The translations under genes were made by a program, and so were the position numbers. This document shows positions 1 through 6,826 of a stretch of 8,057 nt of DNA, in pieces. This DNA is from a bacterium (GTDB taxonomy: Bacteria; Patescibacteriota; Minisyncoccia; Minisyncoccales; Minisyncoccaceae). The stretch is from NCBI GenBank assembly GCA_023229485.1, contig JALNZJ010000013.1:1-8057 (forward strand). The letters are read 5' to 3'. Below the pieces are notes generated by a model that did no database searches, had not been told where the DNA came from, and saw only the letters and a list, made by a program, of their open reading frames with translations. The stretch's first letter is position 1; every line of letters begins with the position of its first letter.

Positions 1-417
1 CGTAATCTTGTTTGCGAGTCCGGCAACTGAGTCTGATTCATGAAGAAAAATCGGTATGCCTAGTAGTTTGCCAGCAAGTATTACTGGTATTGAGCCATAT
101 CCCCCTTTGCTGAAAATAAAACGAGGTTTAATTTTTAATAAAAGAAATACAGATTGGATAAACCCTAAGGGGATTTTAAATAAAATATCAATTATATTTT
201 GAAATAATGAATTAACACTGAAATATCTCCTGATTTTTCCAGAAAGTATGGTTTTGATAGTAATACCTTCCTTATTAAAGGCATTTTTAATGAATGGGTC
301 TATTGGGCCAATATAAAAAACATTCGAGTTTTTCTCAATATCTTTGATTTTTCTTGATATGGATACAAGCGGAAAAATGTGCCCCCCTGTTCCTCCTCCC
401 GTTAAAACTATTTTCAT
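1..417 (-). CDS. murG: MurG, lipid II-forming GlcNAc transferase (3' end outside window)
   Basis: The first 139 residues of MurG, the GT28 glycosyltransferase that moves GlcNAc from UDP-GlcNAc onto lipid I to make lipid II at the inner face of the membrane. The protein opens MKIVLTGGGTGGHIFPLVS, with the Gly-rich GGTGGH loop of the family at residues 8-13. A second conserved block, FSKGGYGSIPVILAG, follows near residues 104-118, then HESDSVAGLANK at about 126-137. That last block is HEQN.VPGLANR in most MurG proteins, so the Gln and Pro are replaced here. The ATG at 417-415 starts two bases after the ftsW stop, which implies translational coupling. An AAAGGG lies about 15 bases upstream inside ftsW, rather far for a ribosome binding site. 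The UDP-GlcNAc-binding C-terminal half lies beyond position 1. MurG following FtsW is the classic dcw order, so the identification is secure. Confidence 0.95.
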   Translation of the reverse strand, partial: MKIVLTGGGTGGHIFPLVSISRKIKDIEKNSNVFYIGPIDPFIKNAFNKEGITIKTILSGKIRRYFSVNSLFQNIIDILFKIPLGFIQSVFLLLKIKPRFIFSKGGYGSIPVILAGKLLGIPIFLHESDSVAGLANKIT

Positions 418-419
418 TT

Positions 420-1511
420 TTATGCTTTTATTCCCTTTGAAACATTTAATAATAATCCGCAAGCTATTAATTCGAAGATAACATGAGAACTTCCATAAGT
501 TAGAAATGGTAGTGGAGTTCCGCTAAGGGGCAATAGTCCCGTCATGGCACTAATATTTACAAAAGCTTGAAGACTAATCCATGATCCAATTCCTACTGCG
601 ATAAATTTACAAAAATTGTCATGGTGTTTTCTTGCAATTCGAAATGCCATATACGTGAATGCAGCAAATAGTCCGATTAGTATGACTGAGCCAATAAAAC
701 CTGTCTCGGCGGCATAAATTGTAAAAATAGAATCGGATATTGATTCTGGAACAAAGCCAAATTTTTGCTCGCCTAATCCTAGTCCTGACCCAAATACTCC
801 ACCAGAACCGATAGCAATAAGAGCTTGGCTGATATGATATCCTTTGTCTAGTGGGTCTAATTCTGGATTCCAAAAGGTTTTCCATCTTTCTAGCCTATAT
901 GAACTTGATATCATAAAACAGAAAAAGGCTATTCCTGCTAATGAAAAAATTCCAACAGTATATTTGAGTGGTGTTCCCGAAGTAAAAAATATTATCATGG
1001 CGAGGGTGCAGATAATAATCATGGTACTTAAGTTTGACTGACAAAGAAGTACCAACCCAACTGCACCTAGTAAAATTGCAATACTTTGTAGTTTTTCCTT
1101 AGGTGTTTTTTTTGCGGACATTAGAGCAGAAGCATAGATAATCGTTGCGAGCTTTAATGCTTCTGAAGGTTGAAACCCTCCTAATGGTCCCAATTTTAGC
1201 CATCTAGTTGCACCATATTCGGTCATACTTAATCCTGGGATAAAAACCAACCACATTCCTATATACGCTAAAAGAAAAATAATAAAACTATGTTTTTTAA
1301 CAAAATTAAGATTAATTTTATAGGCGATTGCACCAAGAATAAGCCCTGGGAGTATTCCATATAATAGTTGATGTGTTATTAAAAAATCTGCTGAAAGTTT
1401 TCTTGATATTGAATATGGAGCTGATGCGGTTGATAAAACTAAAATACCTATAAAAAATAGGAAAAAAATTATTACTAATAAGATTATATTGGGACGATTT
1501 TTTGTCTCCAT
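420..1511 (-). CDS. ftsW: FtsW, SEDS-family peptidoglycan polymerase
   Basis: A 363-residue SEDS membrane protein with about ten hydrophobic segments, the first at residues 8-28. SEDS proteins polymerise glycan strands from lipid II; FtsW does so at the septum with a class B penicillin-binding protein (FtsI), which is not in this window. Family blocks visible are GATRWLKLG (100-108) with FQPSE (113-117), DKGYHISQALIAIGSGG (222-238), VPESISDSIF (254-263), and LLPLSGTPLPFLTYGSS (326-342). Asp260 lies in the motif that carries the essential acidic residue of RodA/FtsW. Two positions differ from the usual pattern: AAET replaces AEE(L/F), and YGSSH replaces YGGSS. RodA is the alternative, but the place between murD and murG argues for FtsW. 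The gene begins with ATG after an 81-bp gap from murD, shows no Shine-Dalgarno sequence, and ends two bases before murG. Confidence 0.93.
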   Translation of the reverse strand: METKNRPNIILLVIIFFLFFIGILVLSTASAPYSISRKLSADFLITHQLLYGILPGLILGAIAYKINLNFVKKHSFIIFLLAYIGMWLVFIPGLSMTEYGATRWLKLGPLGGFQPSEALKLATIIYASALMSAKKTPKEKLQSIAILLGAVGLVLLCQSNLSTMIIICTLAMIIFFTSGTPLKYTVGIFSLAGIAFFCFMISSSYRLERWKTFWNPELDPLDKGYHISQALIAIGSGGVFGSGLGLGEQKFGFVPESISDSIFTIYAAETGFIGSVILIGLFAAFTYMAFRIARKHHDNFCKFIAVGIGSWISLQAFVNISAMTGLLPLSGTPLPFLTYGSSHVIFELIACGLLLNVSKGIKA

Positions 1512-1537
1512 AAATTAGGAACTTATATATGAGATTA

Positions 1538-1546
1538 ATTTTATCA
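1538..1546 (-). promoter_or_regulatory. Possible extended -10 promoter before ftsW
   Basis: The 81-bp murD-ftsW gap is the only break in an otherwise tight run of genes. Its minus strand reads TGATAAAAT, an extended -10 form (TGn followed by TAAAAT, five of six matches to TATAAT). The hexamer 17 bp upstream, TTTTCT, is a poor -35. Transcription would start near position 1531, about 20 bases before the ftsW ATG. In a sequence this AT-rich such matches arise by chance, so this is only a candidate. Confidence 0.25.
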
Positions 1547-1592
1547 GATTTTTACTCGTGAGAAAATAGCGATGGAATATTAATACGGAGAA

Positions 1593-2915
1593 TCAGTCGT
1601 AGGGATATGATTTTATATATTTTTGATAAGTTTCGCCACGTTCTTTATAGTCTTTAAATAGATTAAAACTTGGAGAGGCGGGAGATAAAAGACAAATTTT
1701 ATTTTTGTTTGTGTTTTTGTATGCAAAATTTACTGCGTCTTTCATGCTTTGTGTTTCAAAAAAAATAATATTATGATTTTTTTTTAATTTTTCTATTTCT
1801 AATTTTATTTTTTCTCCTGATTCGGGAAAAAGAACAAGATTTTTTATTTTACTATCGATAATTCGTTTAGCAATTTTTTTAAATGCAATCCCTCTATCCA
1901 GTCCTCCTGCAATTAATGTTTCGACATCTTCCCCTAATGTGTCTAAGGCAAAAACAACTGCTTCGGGAATTGTGGCAATAGAATCATCATAAAATTTAAT
2001 ATCATTAAATTCTCCAATATATTCTAAGCGATGGCTTGGAGCTTTAAAATTGTCGAATGTTTTTTTAATTATTTTTTCAGAAATTTTAAATATTTTTGCG
2101 ATTTCTAAAACAGCACTAATATTATATTCGTGAGTTAAATTTTTAATTTTTGATTCCTTGATGATATTTTTAAATTTTTCTGGATTGATCGGTATTTTTT
2201 TTGAAATAATGCTACTGGCTAAGTCTTTAATATTTTTTGATTCTGAATTGAAAATAAAACAATCATTTTTCTTTTGATGTAGGGCAATATTTGCTTTGGC
2301 ATTAAAATATTCCTTAAAGTTTTTATAGTAGTCTAAGTGTTCGGGATAAATGTTTAGAAAAACTGCGATGTTTGGGCTTTTTTGAAGGTTTTGAAGCTGA
2401 TGAGAAGATAATTCGAGAATAACTACATCTGATTTGTTTATTTTTGACAAAAATGATAACGGGGCGGTGCCAATATTACCTAATAAATATGCTTTTATTT
2501 TTGCTGCCTTTAGTAACCCATAGATAAGTGACGATGTTGTGCTTTTGCCTTTTGTTCCGGTAATTCCGACAATTCTACTATTGCAATTATCAAAGAATAA
2601 TTGTATCTGGCTAGTAATAATTGCCGTTTTGTTTAAATATTTTTTAATTGAAGATAAAATAATTCCTGAAGTTTTGATAATTATTTCTGCGTCGTTAATA
2701 TTTGATAAATAATCAGCACCTAAGAACAATTCAATATTTTTATCTTTTTTGAAAATATTCTGAGTTCTAATATCAAAATTTTCTAATTTTCTTTTATCGG
2801 CTAGTTTAAGTTTTTTCTGAGGAAAATTTTTACGCAAAAAAGAATATGTATCCAATCCTTCAACTCCTAATCCAAGAATTATTATATTTTTATTTTTTAA
2901 TTGTGAGATTTTCAT
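1593..2915 (-). CDS. murD: MurD-type ligase, probably MurD2 (adds L-Glu to UDP-MurNAc-L-Ala)
   Basis: A complete 440-residue Mur ligase, close to the usual MurD length. The N-terminal Rossmann-like domain has ILGLGVEG (13-20), the central domain has the ATP loop GITGTKGKSTTS (117-128), and ELSSHQL (168-174) and YPEHLDYY (190-197) follow. Lys207 aligns with the carbamylated lysine of Mur ligases. The C-terminal domain ends in LLSPASPSFNLFKDYKERG (409-427), the MurD region that binds the incoming glutamate. The motif that is NDSKATN in E. coli MurD, with its substrate-contacting Lys and Thr, reads DDSIATIPEA here (310-319): Lys is lost and Thr kept. From memory this is the MurD2 pattern, in which L-Glu rather than D-Glu is added, and the MurL homologue ending 3 bp upstream supports it. 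Mur ligase identity is certain; the L-Glu preference is inference. The ATG has no Shine-Dalgarno sequence, and the stop is TGA. Confidence 0.92.
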   Translation of the reverse strand: MKISQLKNKNIIILGLGVEGLDTYSFLRKNFPQKKLKLADKRKLENFDIRTQNIFKKDKNIELFLGADYLSNINDAEIIIKTSGIILSSIKKYLNKTAIITSQIQLFFDNCNSRIVGITGTKGKSTTSSLIYGLLKAAKIKAYLLGNIGTAPLSFLSKINKSDVVILELSSHQLQNLQKSPNIAVFLNIYPEHLDYYKNFKEYFNAKANIALHQKKNDCFIFNSESKNIKDLASSIISKKIPINPEKFKNIIKESKIKNLTHEYNISAVLEIAKIFKISEKIIKKTFDNFKAPSHRLEYIGEFNDIKFYDDSIATIPEAVVFALDTLGEDVETLIAGGLDRGIAFKKIAKRIIDSKIKNLVLFPESGEKIKLEIEKLKKNHNIIFFETQSMKDAVNFAYKNTNKNKICLLSPASPSFNLFKDYKERGETYQKYIKSYPYD

Positions 2916-2918
2916 TTT

Positions 2919-4319
2919 TTATTGAAAGTTAGTAAGATATTTTTTCCATGCTTCGGGAATAAAATTATTCTTATCCCAATTATTTAAAATTTTATCAACT
3001 TCCAATTCTAAATTTTTATAATTTGGCATAACTTTTTTTTCGAAATATGCCAATAGCTCTGGCTGTTTCTTTTCCAAGGCATTGTTTATTTTCCAGCTAA
3101 GGTATAATCCGACTATTGATTCAGTTCTAGTCCCGACGCATTCTAGTGGTTTTACTTTTTTTTCGTCAATTAGTTCTTGTAGGATGGGCAGAAGTTTTTT
3201 GTCGTCAAGTAAGTTTTTATTAAAAATAGAAAGTATTTCTTGTTTGCTTAAAAATGGAGAAAGGATGATATAAACAAAAAGACATTTCGAGCATTCTCCG
3301 CACCAATCCCCTAATTTTTCTTTTGTTCCTGAGTATGTTTTTTGAGATTCGTTACAACTTAAAAATACATTAAAATATTGTGGAGTTTTTGAAAATATTC
3401 TAGCAATCTGAATTTCATACAAAGGACGAAGTAAACTAAAATATTCTAATTCTGAGCAAATATACTTTTGACTATAATTTCTAAATTTTTTTTCGAAATC
3501 AAATGTTTTTGAATATTGATGATTGATTTCTTTTTCTTTGTATCTTGTGTTTCCCTCATTAGAACTTTTTTCATTTGAAAGAACGATATATTTTTTGTTG
3601 AATAAGACCGCACACAATGCAGATAAAAATGATAGATAGCCGACGAATGGCGTATGTCCATTCAAGTATCCTTCCCTATTTAATTCCAGTAGTTTTTCTT
3701 CTATTTTTCTTTTACAAATGATTTCATTGACAAGCCCGCCAACTTTTATCATTTTGGTGGCATTTTTGGTCGGATTTAGTGTCAGGCAGGTTATTTTTTT
3801 GCCTATTTGTTTAACGATCTCGATTGAAGTTGCGGAATCCTTTCCTCCGCCAATTGGAAGTAGAATATCTTCACTGGTTATTAATTTTGAGGTTGGATAA
3901 TCAGATTTTTTTGATTCGCAGATTATATTAATAAAATTCTTTTTAGTAAAATCAATTTTATTTTCAAAAAAATATTGCCCCATTCCGTTTAATAGCAAAT
4001 CCTCCCACCAGCTTATCTGCCATTTATCTAAAAACCCTGCCTTGATAATTATTCTGGAAGAGCAAAAGGCTTTCCAGTAACTAAAAAGTTCGATAATTCC
4101 TAAATTAAAAACTAAATTATTAATAACCCTTTCGTCGATATTAAAAAAAACATCTAAGTCAAGATTTTCGATAACAATTTTTGGTTTAAAAATTATTTCT
4201 CCGACAGAAAAAGTGAAAAATATTTTTAATTTTCCTGCGTCTTCTTTGTAATCAAATGATTCATAGCAAAAGTCTGGATATATCTTTCTTAATTCTGATA
4301 AGGTTCTTTTAGTTTGCAT
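2919..4319 (-). CDS. murL: MurL, UDP-MurNAc-L-Ala-L-Glu epimerase homologue
   Basis: A 466-residue cytoplasmic protein that I match to MurL, the ATP-dependent enzyme that inverts the terminal L-Glu of UDP-MurNAc-L-Ala-L-Glu to D-Glu. Visible features, in order: an N-terminal region of about 150 residues without a recognised motif; LLPIGGGKDSATS (153-165), an ATP-binding PP-loop; GHTPFVGYLS (221-230); LSNEKSSNEGN (247-257); CNESQ (322-326); and WCGECSKC (339-346), whose three cysteines (340, 343, 346) could bind a metal or be structural. The PP-loop, the SNE-rich block and the WCGxCxKC block are what I remember of MurL; a generic PP-loop ATPase such as QueC lacks the middle blocks and is shorter. 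There is no membrane segment. Its ATG lies inside the end of mraY (11-bp overlap), and it stops 3 bp before murD, so all three genes are probably translated together. The neighbouring variant MurD strengthens the call. Activity is inferred, not shown. Confidence 0.85.
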   Translation of the reverse strand: MQTKRTLSELRKIYPDFCYESFDYKEDAGKLKIFFTFSVGEIIFKPKIVIENLDLDVFFNIDERVINNLVFNLGIIELFSYWKAFCSSRIIIKAGFLDKWQISWWEDLLLNGMGQYFFENKIDFTKKNFINIICESKKSDYPTSKLITSEDILLPIGGGKDSATSIEIVKQIGKKITCLTLNPTKNATKMIKVGGLVNEIICKRKIEEKLLELNREGYLNGHTPFVGYLSFLSALCAVLFNKKYIVLSNEKSSNEGNTRYKEKEINHQYSKTFDFEKKFRNYSQKYICSELEYFSLLRPLYEIQIARIFSKTPQYFNVFLSCNESQKTYSGTKEKLGDWCGECSKCLFVYIILSPFLSKQEILSIFNKNLLDDKKLLPILQELIDEKKVKPLECVGTRTESIVGLYLSWKINNALEKKQPELLAYFEKKVMPNYKNLELEVDKILNNWDKNNFIPEAWKKYLTNFQ

Positions 4320-5391
4320 ATCCCGCTAATTTTATTGCTACTCCTAATATAGCTAAAATAACTCCGATAAACCATGCCCTCATTGTGATTTGGTATGGCT
4401 TCCAACCAATGGCTTCCAAGTGGTGATGGATTGGTGTTGATAGCCAAATCTTTTTCTTTCTGAATTTTTTTGATAATAATTGGAGTATTACTGACCCCGC
4501 TTCAACTACTAGAAGCCCTCCGATTATTGGCAAAACTGCCACAGAATCGGTAAGAAAGGCAACGACAGTCATTGTCATAGTGAGACCAAGAACCCCTGTT
4601 TCGGTCATATAGAACTTGGCTGGAGGAATATTAAACCAAAGAAAACTAAATAAGGCTCCAAAAATAACCATACAAAAAGTTGCTAAATCATATTGACCTT
4701 GGATGAGTGCAATAAATCCAAAGGCTGCAAATATTGAACTGAATGCACCTCCTGCAAGTCCATCTATACCATCGATTACTCCGCTTGCCCATGATGCTAA
4801 TCCAACAATTACGAAAAGAGCGATATAGAGAATTCCTAGTTCCAAGTCCATTCCTTCTGGAAAACCGAAAAGAAAAGGTATGTGAATTGAAGAGTATCCG
4901 AGTTTAAAATAAAGCCATGATCCTCCAATCAATCCGATTAATATAATAAAAAGCATTCTTGTTTTGAAAGTAAGTCCGCCTCCGATATATTTTCCTTTCC
5001 CATAAACTACTGACATATCATCTAGAAGTCCTAATATTGACGCCGAAAATAATGCAAATAAAGGTATCCATGTTTGTTCTCTTGAAAAAAAGTTTAATCC
5101 TTTAATCCACCAAATATCTGAAAGATTACTGGCTATTAACGTTAATAATAAGATAATAAAAACGCTTATCCAAATAATCAATCCTCCCCCTCTTGGAACA
5201 GTTGTTTCTTTTTCACTGTGCATACTTAAAAAAACAGTTGCATCTTGACCATCGATTGTTTTTAATCGAGCTGTTTTTTTCCAAAATTTTATTTTATGCA
5301 AAAAAGGAATTAAAAAACTTGCAAGGATAAATCCTGTGATTGATGAGGCTACAGTTAGGATTAGTATTTTTATTAAGTTAAAAGCTACCAT
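4309..5391 (-). CDS. mraY: MraY, phospho-MurNAc-pentapeptide transferase (divergent)
   Basis: A 360-residue polytopic membrane protein with about ten hydrophobic segments, the normal MraY length. MraY transfers phospho-MurNAc-pentapeptide from UDP to undecaprenyl phosphate, making lipid I. Family marks are the DD pair in LGLLDDMS (120-127), DGIDGLAGG (207-215), FNIPPAKFYM (253-262) and PIHHHLEAIGW (320-330); the HHH motif and the region after it favour MraY over WecA/TagO. Several canonical motifs are altered: TPTMGG reads TVPRGGG (64-70), the Asn-rich lead into DGLDG is SGVIDG, and the FMGDxGS motif reads YMTETG (261-266), so its Asp is Glu. I believe similar forms occur in candidate-phyla MraY, but cannot confirm it here. 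The ATG at 5391 has no Shine-Dalgarno sequence, lies 24 bp after the carboxypeptidase stop, and the gene overlaps murL by 11 bp. Confidence 0.88.
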   Translation of the reverse strand: MVAFNLIKILILTVASSITGFILASFLIPFLHKIKFWKKTARLKTIDGQDATVFLSMHSEKETTVPRGGGLIIWISVFIILLLTLIASNLSDIWWIKGLNFFSREQTWIPLFALFSASILGLLDDMSVVYGKGKYIGGGLTFKTRMLFIILIGLIGGSWLYFKLGYSSIHIPFLFGFPEGMDLELGILYIALFVIVGLASWASGVIDGIDGLAGGAFSSIFAAFGFIALIQGQYDLATFCMVIFGALFSFLWFNIPPAKFYMTETGVLGLTMTMTVVAFLTDSVAVLPIIGGLLVVEAGSVILQLLSKKFRKKKIWLSTPIHHHLEAIGWKPYQITMRAWFIGVILAILGVAIKLAGYAN

Positions 5392-5415
5392 ATTAAATAG
5401 AAAATATTATATTTC

Positions 5416-6348
5416 TTACCAAATAAATTGTTTCGCGATTCGTGTTTTGAGTTTTCTTGCAACATCAAAACGATCTTTTGCTCCAATGATTATGTTTATT
5501 ATATAGTTTTTTTCAAAAAATGAAAAATTAGGAGGTTTTGATATCAAAACTAAACAACCTTTTGCTTTATTTGTAAAACCTGTCTTGCCCCAAAGAAAAT
5601 CCTTGCTTTCAGATAATAAAATATTAGTATTTATGCTGTTTCTAGTAATTCCCTCCTGATTATACGTCGTATATTTTGAGTTGGATAATATCTCTGGAAT
5701 GGATTTATATTTATTAGTAATGTGTAAAATAAGTTTTTCCAAATCTTTTGCTGACGTGACATTTGTTTCACCATTTTCGAGGTCCAATCCAGTTGGATTT
5801 AAGTATTTAGTATCTCTCATATCAAGCAAAAAAGCTTTTTGATTCATTTTTTTGATAAATTCGGTGCGATCTACTTTTCTAGCTAAGGCCTCAGCCGCTT
5901 CGTTATTAGATTCGATAAGCATTATATAAAGAAGGTCTTTAACAGAATATGTTTCATTTGATATAAGTTTTTTAGGGTCTCCTTCGGTTTTAGTAATATC
6001 ATTACTAATTTTGATATTATTTTTGGGATTATAGCTATCAATAACAATTATGGCTGTCATTAATTTAGTTATAGAAGCCATTGGTAGCTGTTTTTCTGAA
6101 TTATACTTAAAGAGGGTCTTGTTCTCGTTATTGATTGAAGAGATTAAAATAGCTTCTGCGTCAGTAGAAAATGTTTCTTGATATTGTTTCTTGATGGGAG
6201 TGAAGGAATTCGCCCCTTGAAGAAAAGATAAAAGATACGGGTTAATTTCTTTTTTTTGAAAATATTGATGTTTATTGAACAAACAAGCTAAAAATATTAG
6301 CCCAATAAATAAAAAAAGAAGCGTAAGATTGGAATAAAAATTTTTCAT
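5416..6348 (-). CDS. D-Ala-D-Ala carboxypeptidase / PBP (peptidase family S11)
   Basis: A 310-residue serine peptidase of the DacA (PBP5) type, which removes the terminal D-Ala from peptide stems outside the membrane and so limits cross-linking. A hydrophobic stretch at residues 8-24 acts as a signal or anchor; Cys22 follows FLA, a poor lipobox, so lipidation is unlikely. All three active-site motifs are present: SITK (Ser92, Lys95), SNN (147-149) and KTG (255-257), together with the family blocks YLNPTGLD (182-189) and LWGKTGFT (252-259). The protein ends about 50 residues after KTG, so the C-terminal beta domain and amphipathic anchor of PBP5 are missing. A PBP7-like D,D-endopeptidase is the main alternative. 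It heads the mraY-murL-murD run, 24 bp before mraY. Its ATG has no Shine-Dalgarno sequence and lies about 13 bp beyond a terminator hairpin. Confidence 0.87.
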   Translation of the reverse strand: MKNFYSNLTLLFLFIGLIFLACLFNKHQYFQKKEINPYLLSFLQGANSFTPIKKQYQETFSTDAEAILISSINNENKTLFKYNSEKQLPMASITKLMTAIIVIDSYNPKNNIKISNDITKTEGDPKKLISNETYSVKDLLYIMLIESNNEAAEALARKVDRTEFIKKMNQKAFLLDMRDTKYLNPTGLDLENGETNVTSAKDLEKLILHITNKYKSIPEILSNSKYTTYNQEGITRNSINTNILLSESKDFLWGKTGFTNKAKGCLVLISKPPNFSFFEKNYIINIIIGAKDRFDVARKLKTRIAKQFIW

Positions 6349-6360
6349 TATTAATAAATG

Positions 6361-6388
6361 ATAAAAACAAAATAGCCCTAGTGGCTAT
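6361..6388 (-). terminator. Rho-independent terminator after the response regulator
   Basis: Just past the response regulator stop, ATAGCC and GGCTAT (6372-6377 and 6383-6388) form a 6-bp stem with a 5-base loop. On the minus strand it is followed by TTTGTTTTTAT. The stem is short, so termination may be partial. The plus strand also has a T-rich stretch after the hairpin, but no plus-strand gene needs it. The tail ends only about 13 bases before the carboxypeptidase ATG. Confidence 0.55.
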
Positions 6389-6392
6389 ATTT

Positions 6393-6758
6393 TTATTTAA
6401 TAATATCTTGAAGTTTTTCTAGAATTTCTGTTGGATTAAAATTAGATTTTATAAGATAACTTGTTGCTCCGAGAGAATACGCCTTATCTCTTGTTTCATT
6501 ATCATCAAAATTTGACAAGACAACTACTGGAATATTAACAATATCCTCATGACTGTTTCTTTTTTCTAGAAACTTAATACCACTTTCCTTTGGTAGTAAT
6601 ATATCAAGAATTATCAAATCTGGATGTTCCTCTTTTGCAATTTTTAATCCTCCGTCGACGTCTATGCTGTTAAAAACCTTAAAGCCGGCTTTCGTAAATT
6701 TGAATTTATACATTTCAAACAAAATCTTTTCATCTTCGATGATTAGTATTTTTTTCAC
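6393..6758 (-). CDS. Single-domain response regulator (CheY/Spo0F-like receiver)
   Basis: A 121-residue receiver domain with no output domain. The acidic pocket (Glu8, Asp9, Glu10 in IIEDE), the phosphorylated Asp52 in LIILDILLP, the switch Ser82 in VVVLSN and the invariant Lys104 in YLIKS are all present, so phosphorylation by a histidine kinase should work. No kinase lies in the window, and the partner and target are unknown. The start is GTG at 6758; an in-frame TAA six codons upstream rules out a much longer protein, and there is no Shine-Dalgarno sequence. The gene has its own promoter-like sequence (6798-6826) and its own terminator (6361-6388), so it appears to be a one-gene transcription unit inside a cell wall cluster. 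A role in controlling wall synthesis is suggested only by position; phosphorelay or pilus and motility roles are equally open. Confidence 0.9.
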   Translation of the reverse strand: MKKILIIEDEKILFEMYKFKFTKAGFKVFNSIDVDGGLKIAKEEHPDLIILDILLPKESGIKFLEKRNSHEDIVNIPVVVLSNFDDNETRDKAYSLGATSYLIKSNFNPTEILEKLQDIIK

Positions 6759-6797
6759 GGTTTTGTATTTATTTTAATTAAGTTATGGGTTTTGTTG

Positions 6798-6826
6798 ATT
6801 ATAAAACAGAATTAATAAATGGTAAA
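6798..6826 (-). promoter_or_regulatory. Sigma70-like promoter for the response regulator
   Basis: On the minus strand TTTACC (6826-6821) is followed after exactly 17 bp by TATAAT (6803-6798), a perfect -10 with a 4-of-6 -35. Transcription would start near 6791, leaving a leader of about 32 bases before the GTG at 6758. It sits in a true intergenic region with correct spacing, which makes it the best promoter candidate in the window. Confidence 0.6.

Noticed and set aside
619..885. 88-codon minus-strand frame inside ftsW
   Set aside because: Cys/Arg/Tyr-rich composition typical of an out-of-frame read of a membrane protein gene.
844..1041. 65-codon open frame on the plus strand inside ftsW
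   Set aside because: It lies antisense to a well-conserved SEDS gene, has no recognisable motif or start signal, and is a shadow frame.
1517..1595. Read-through of the murD TGA, as in lineages where TGA encodes glycine
   Set aside because: The frame stays open for about 25 codons, but MurD already ends at its normal point, and no other gene needs TGA as a sense codon.
3446..3661. 71-codon minus-strand frame inside murL
   Set aside because: It overlaps the MurL core (including the SNE block) in another frame and resembles no protein family.
2919..4319. 466-residue protein as QueC or another tRNA/nucleotide-modifying PP-loop enzyme
   Set aside because: The length, the SNEKSSNEGN and WCGxCxKC blocks and the mraY-murD location fit MurL better; the PP-loop alone is not specific.
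5416..6348. Carboxypeptidase as a lipoprotein attached at Cys22
   Set aside because: FLAC lacks the Leu at -3 and the small residue at -2 of a lipobox; a simple membrane anchor fits better.
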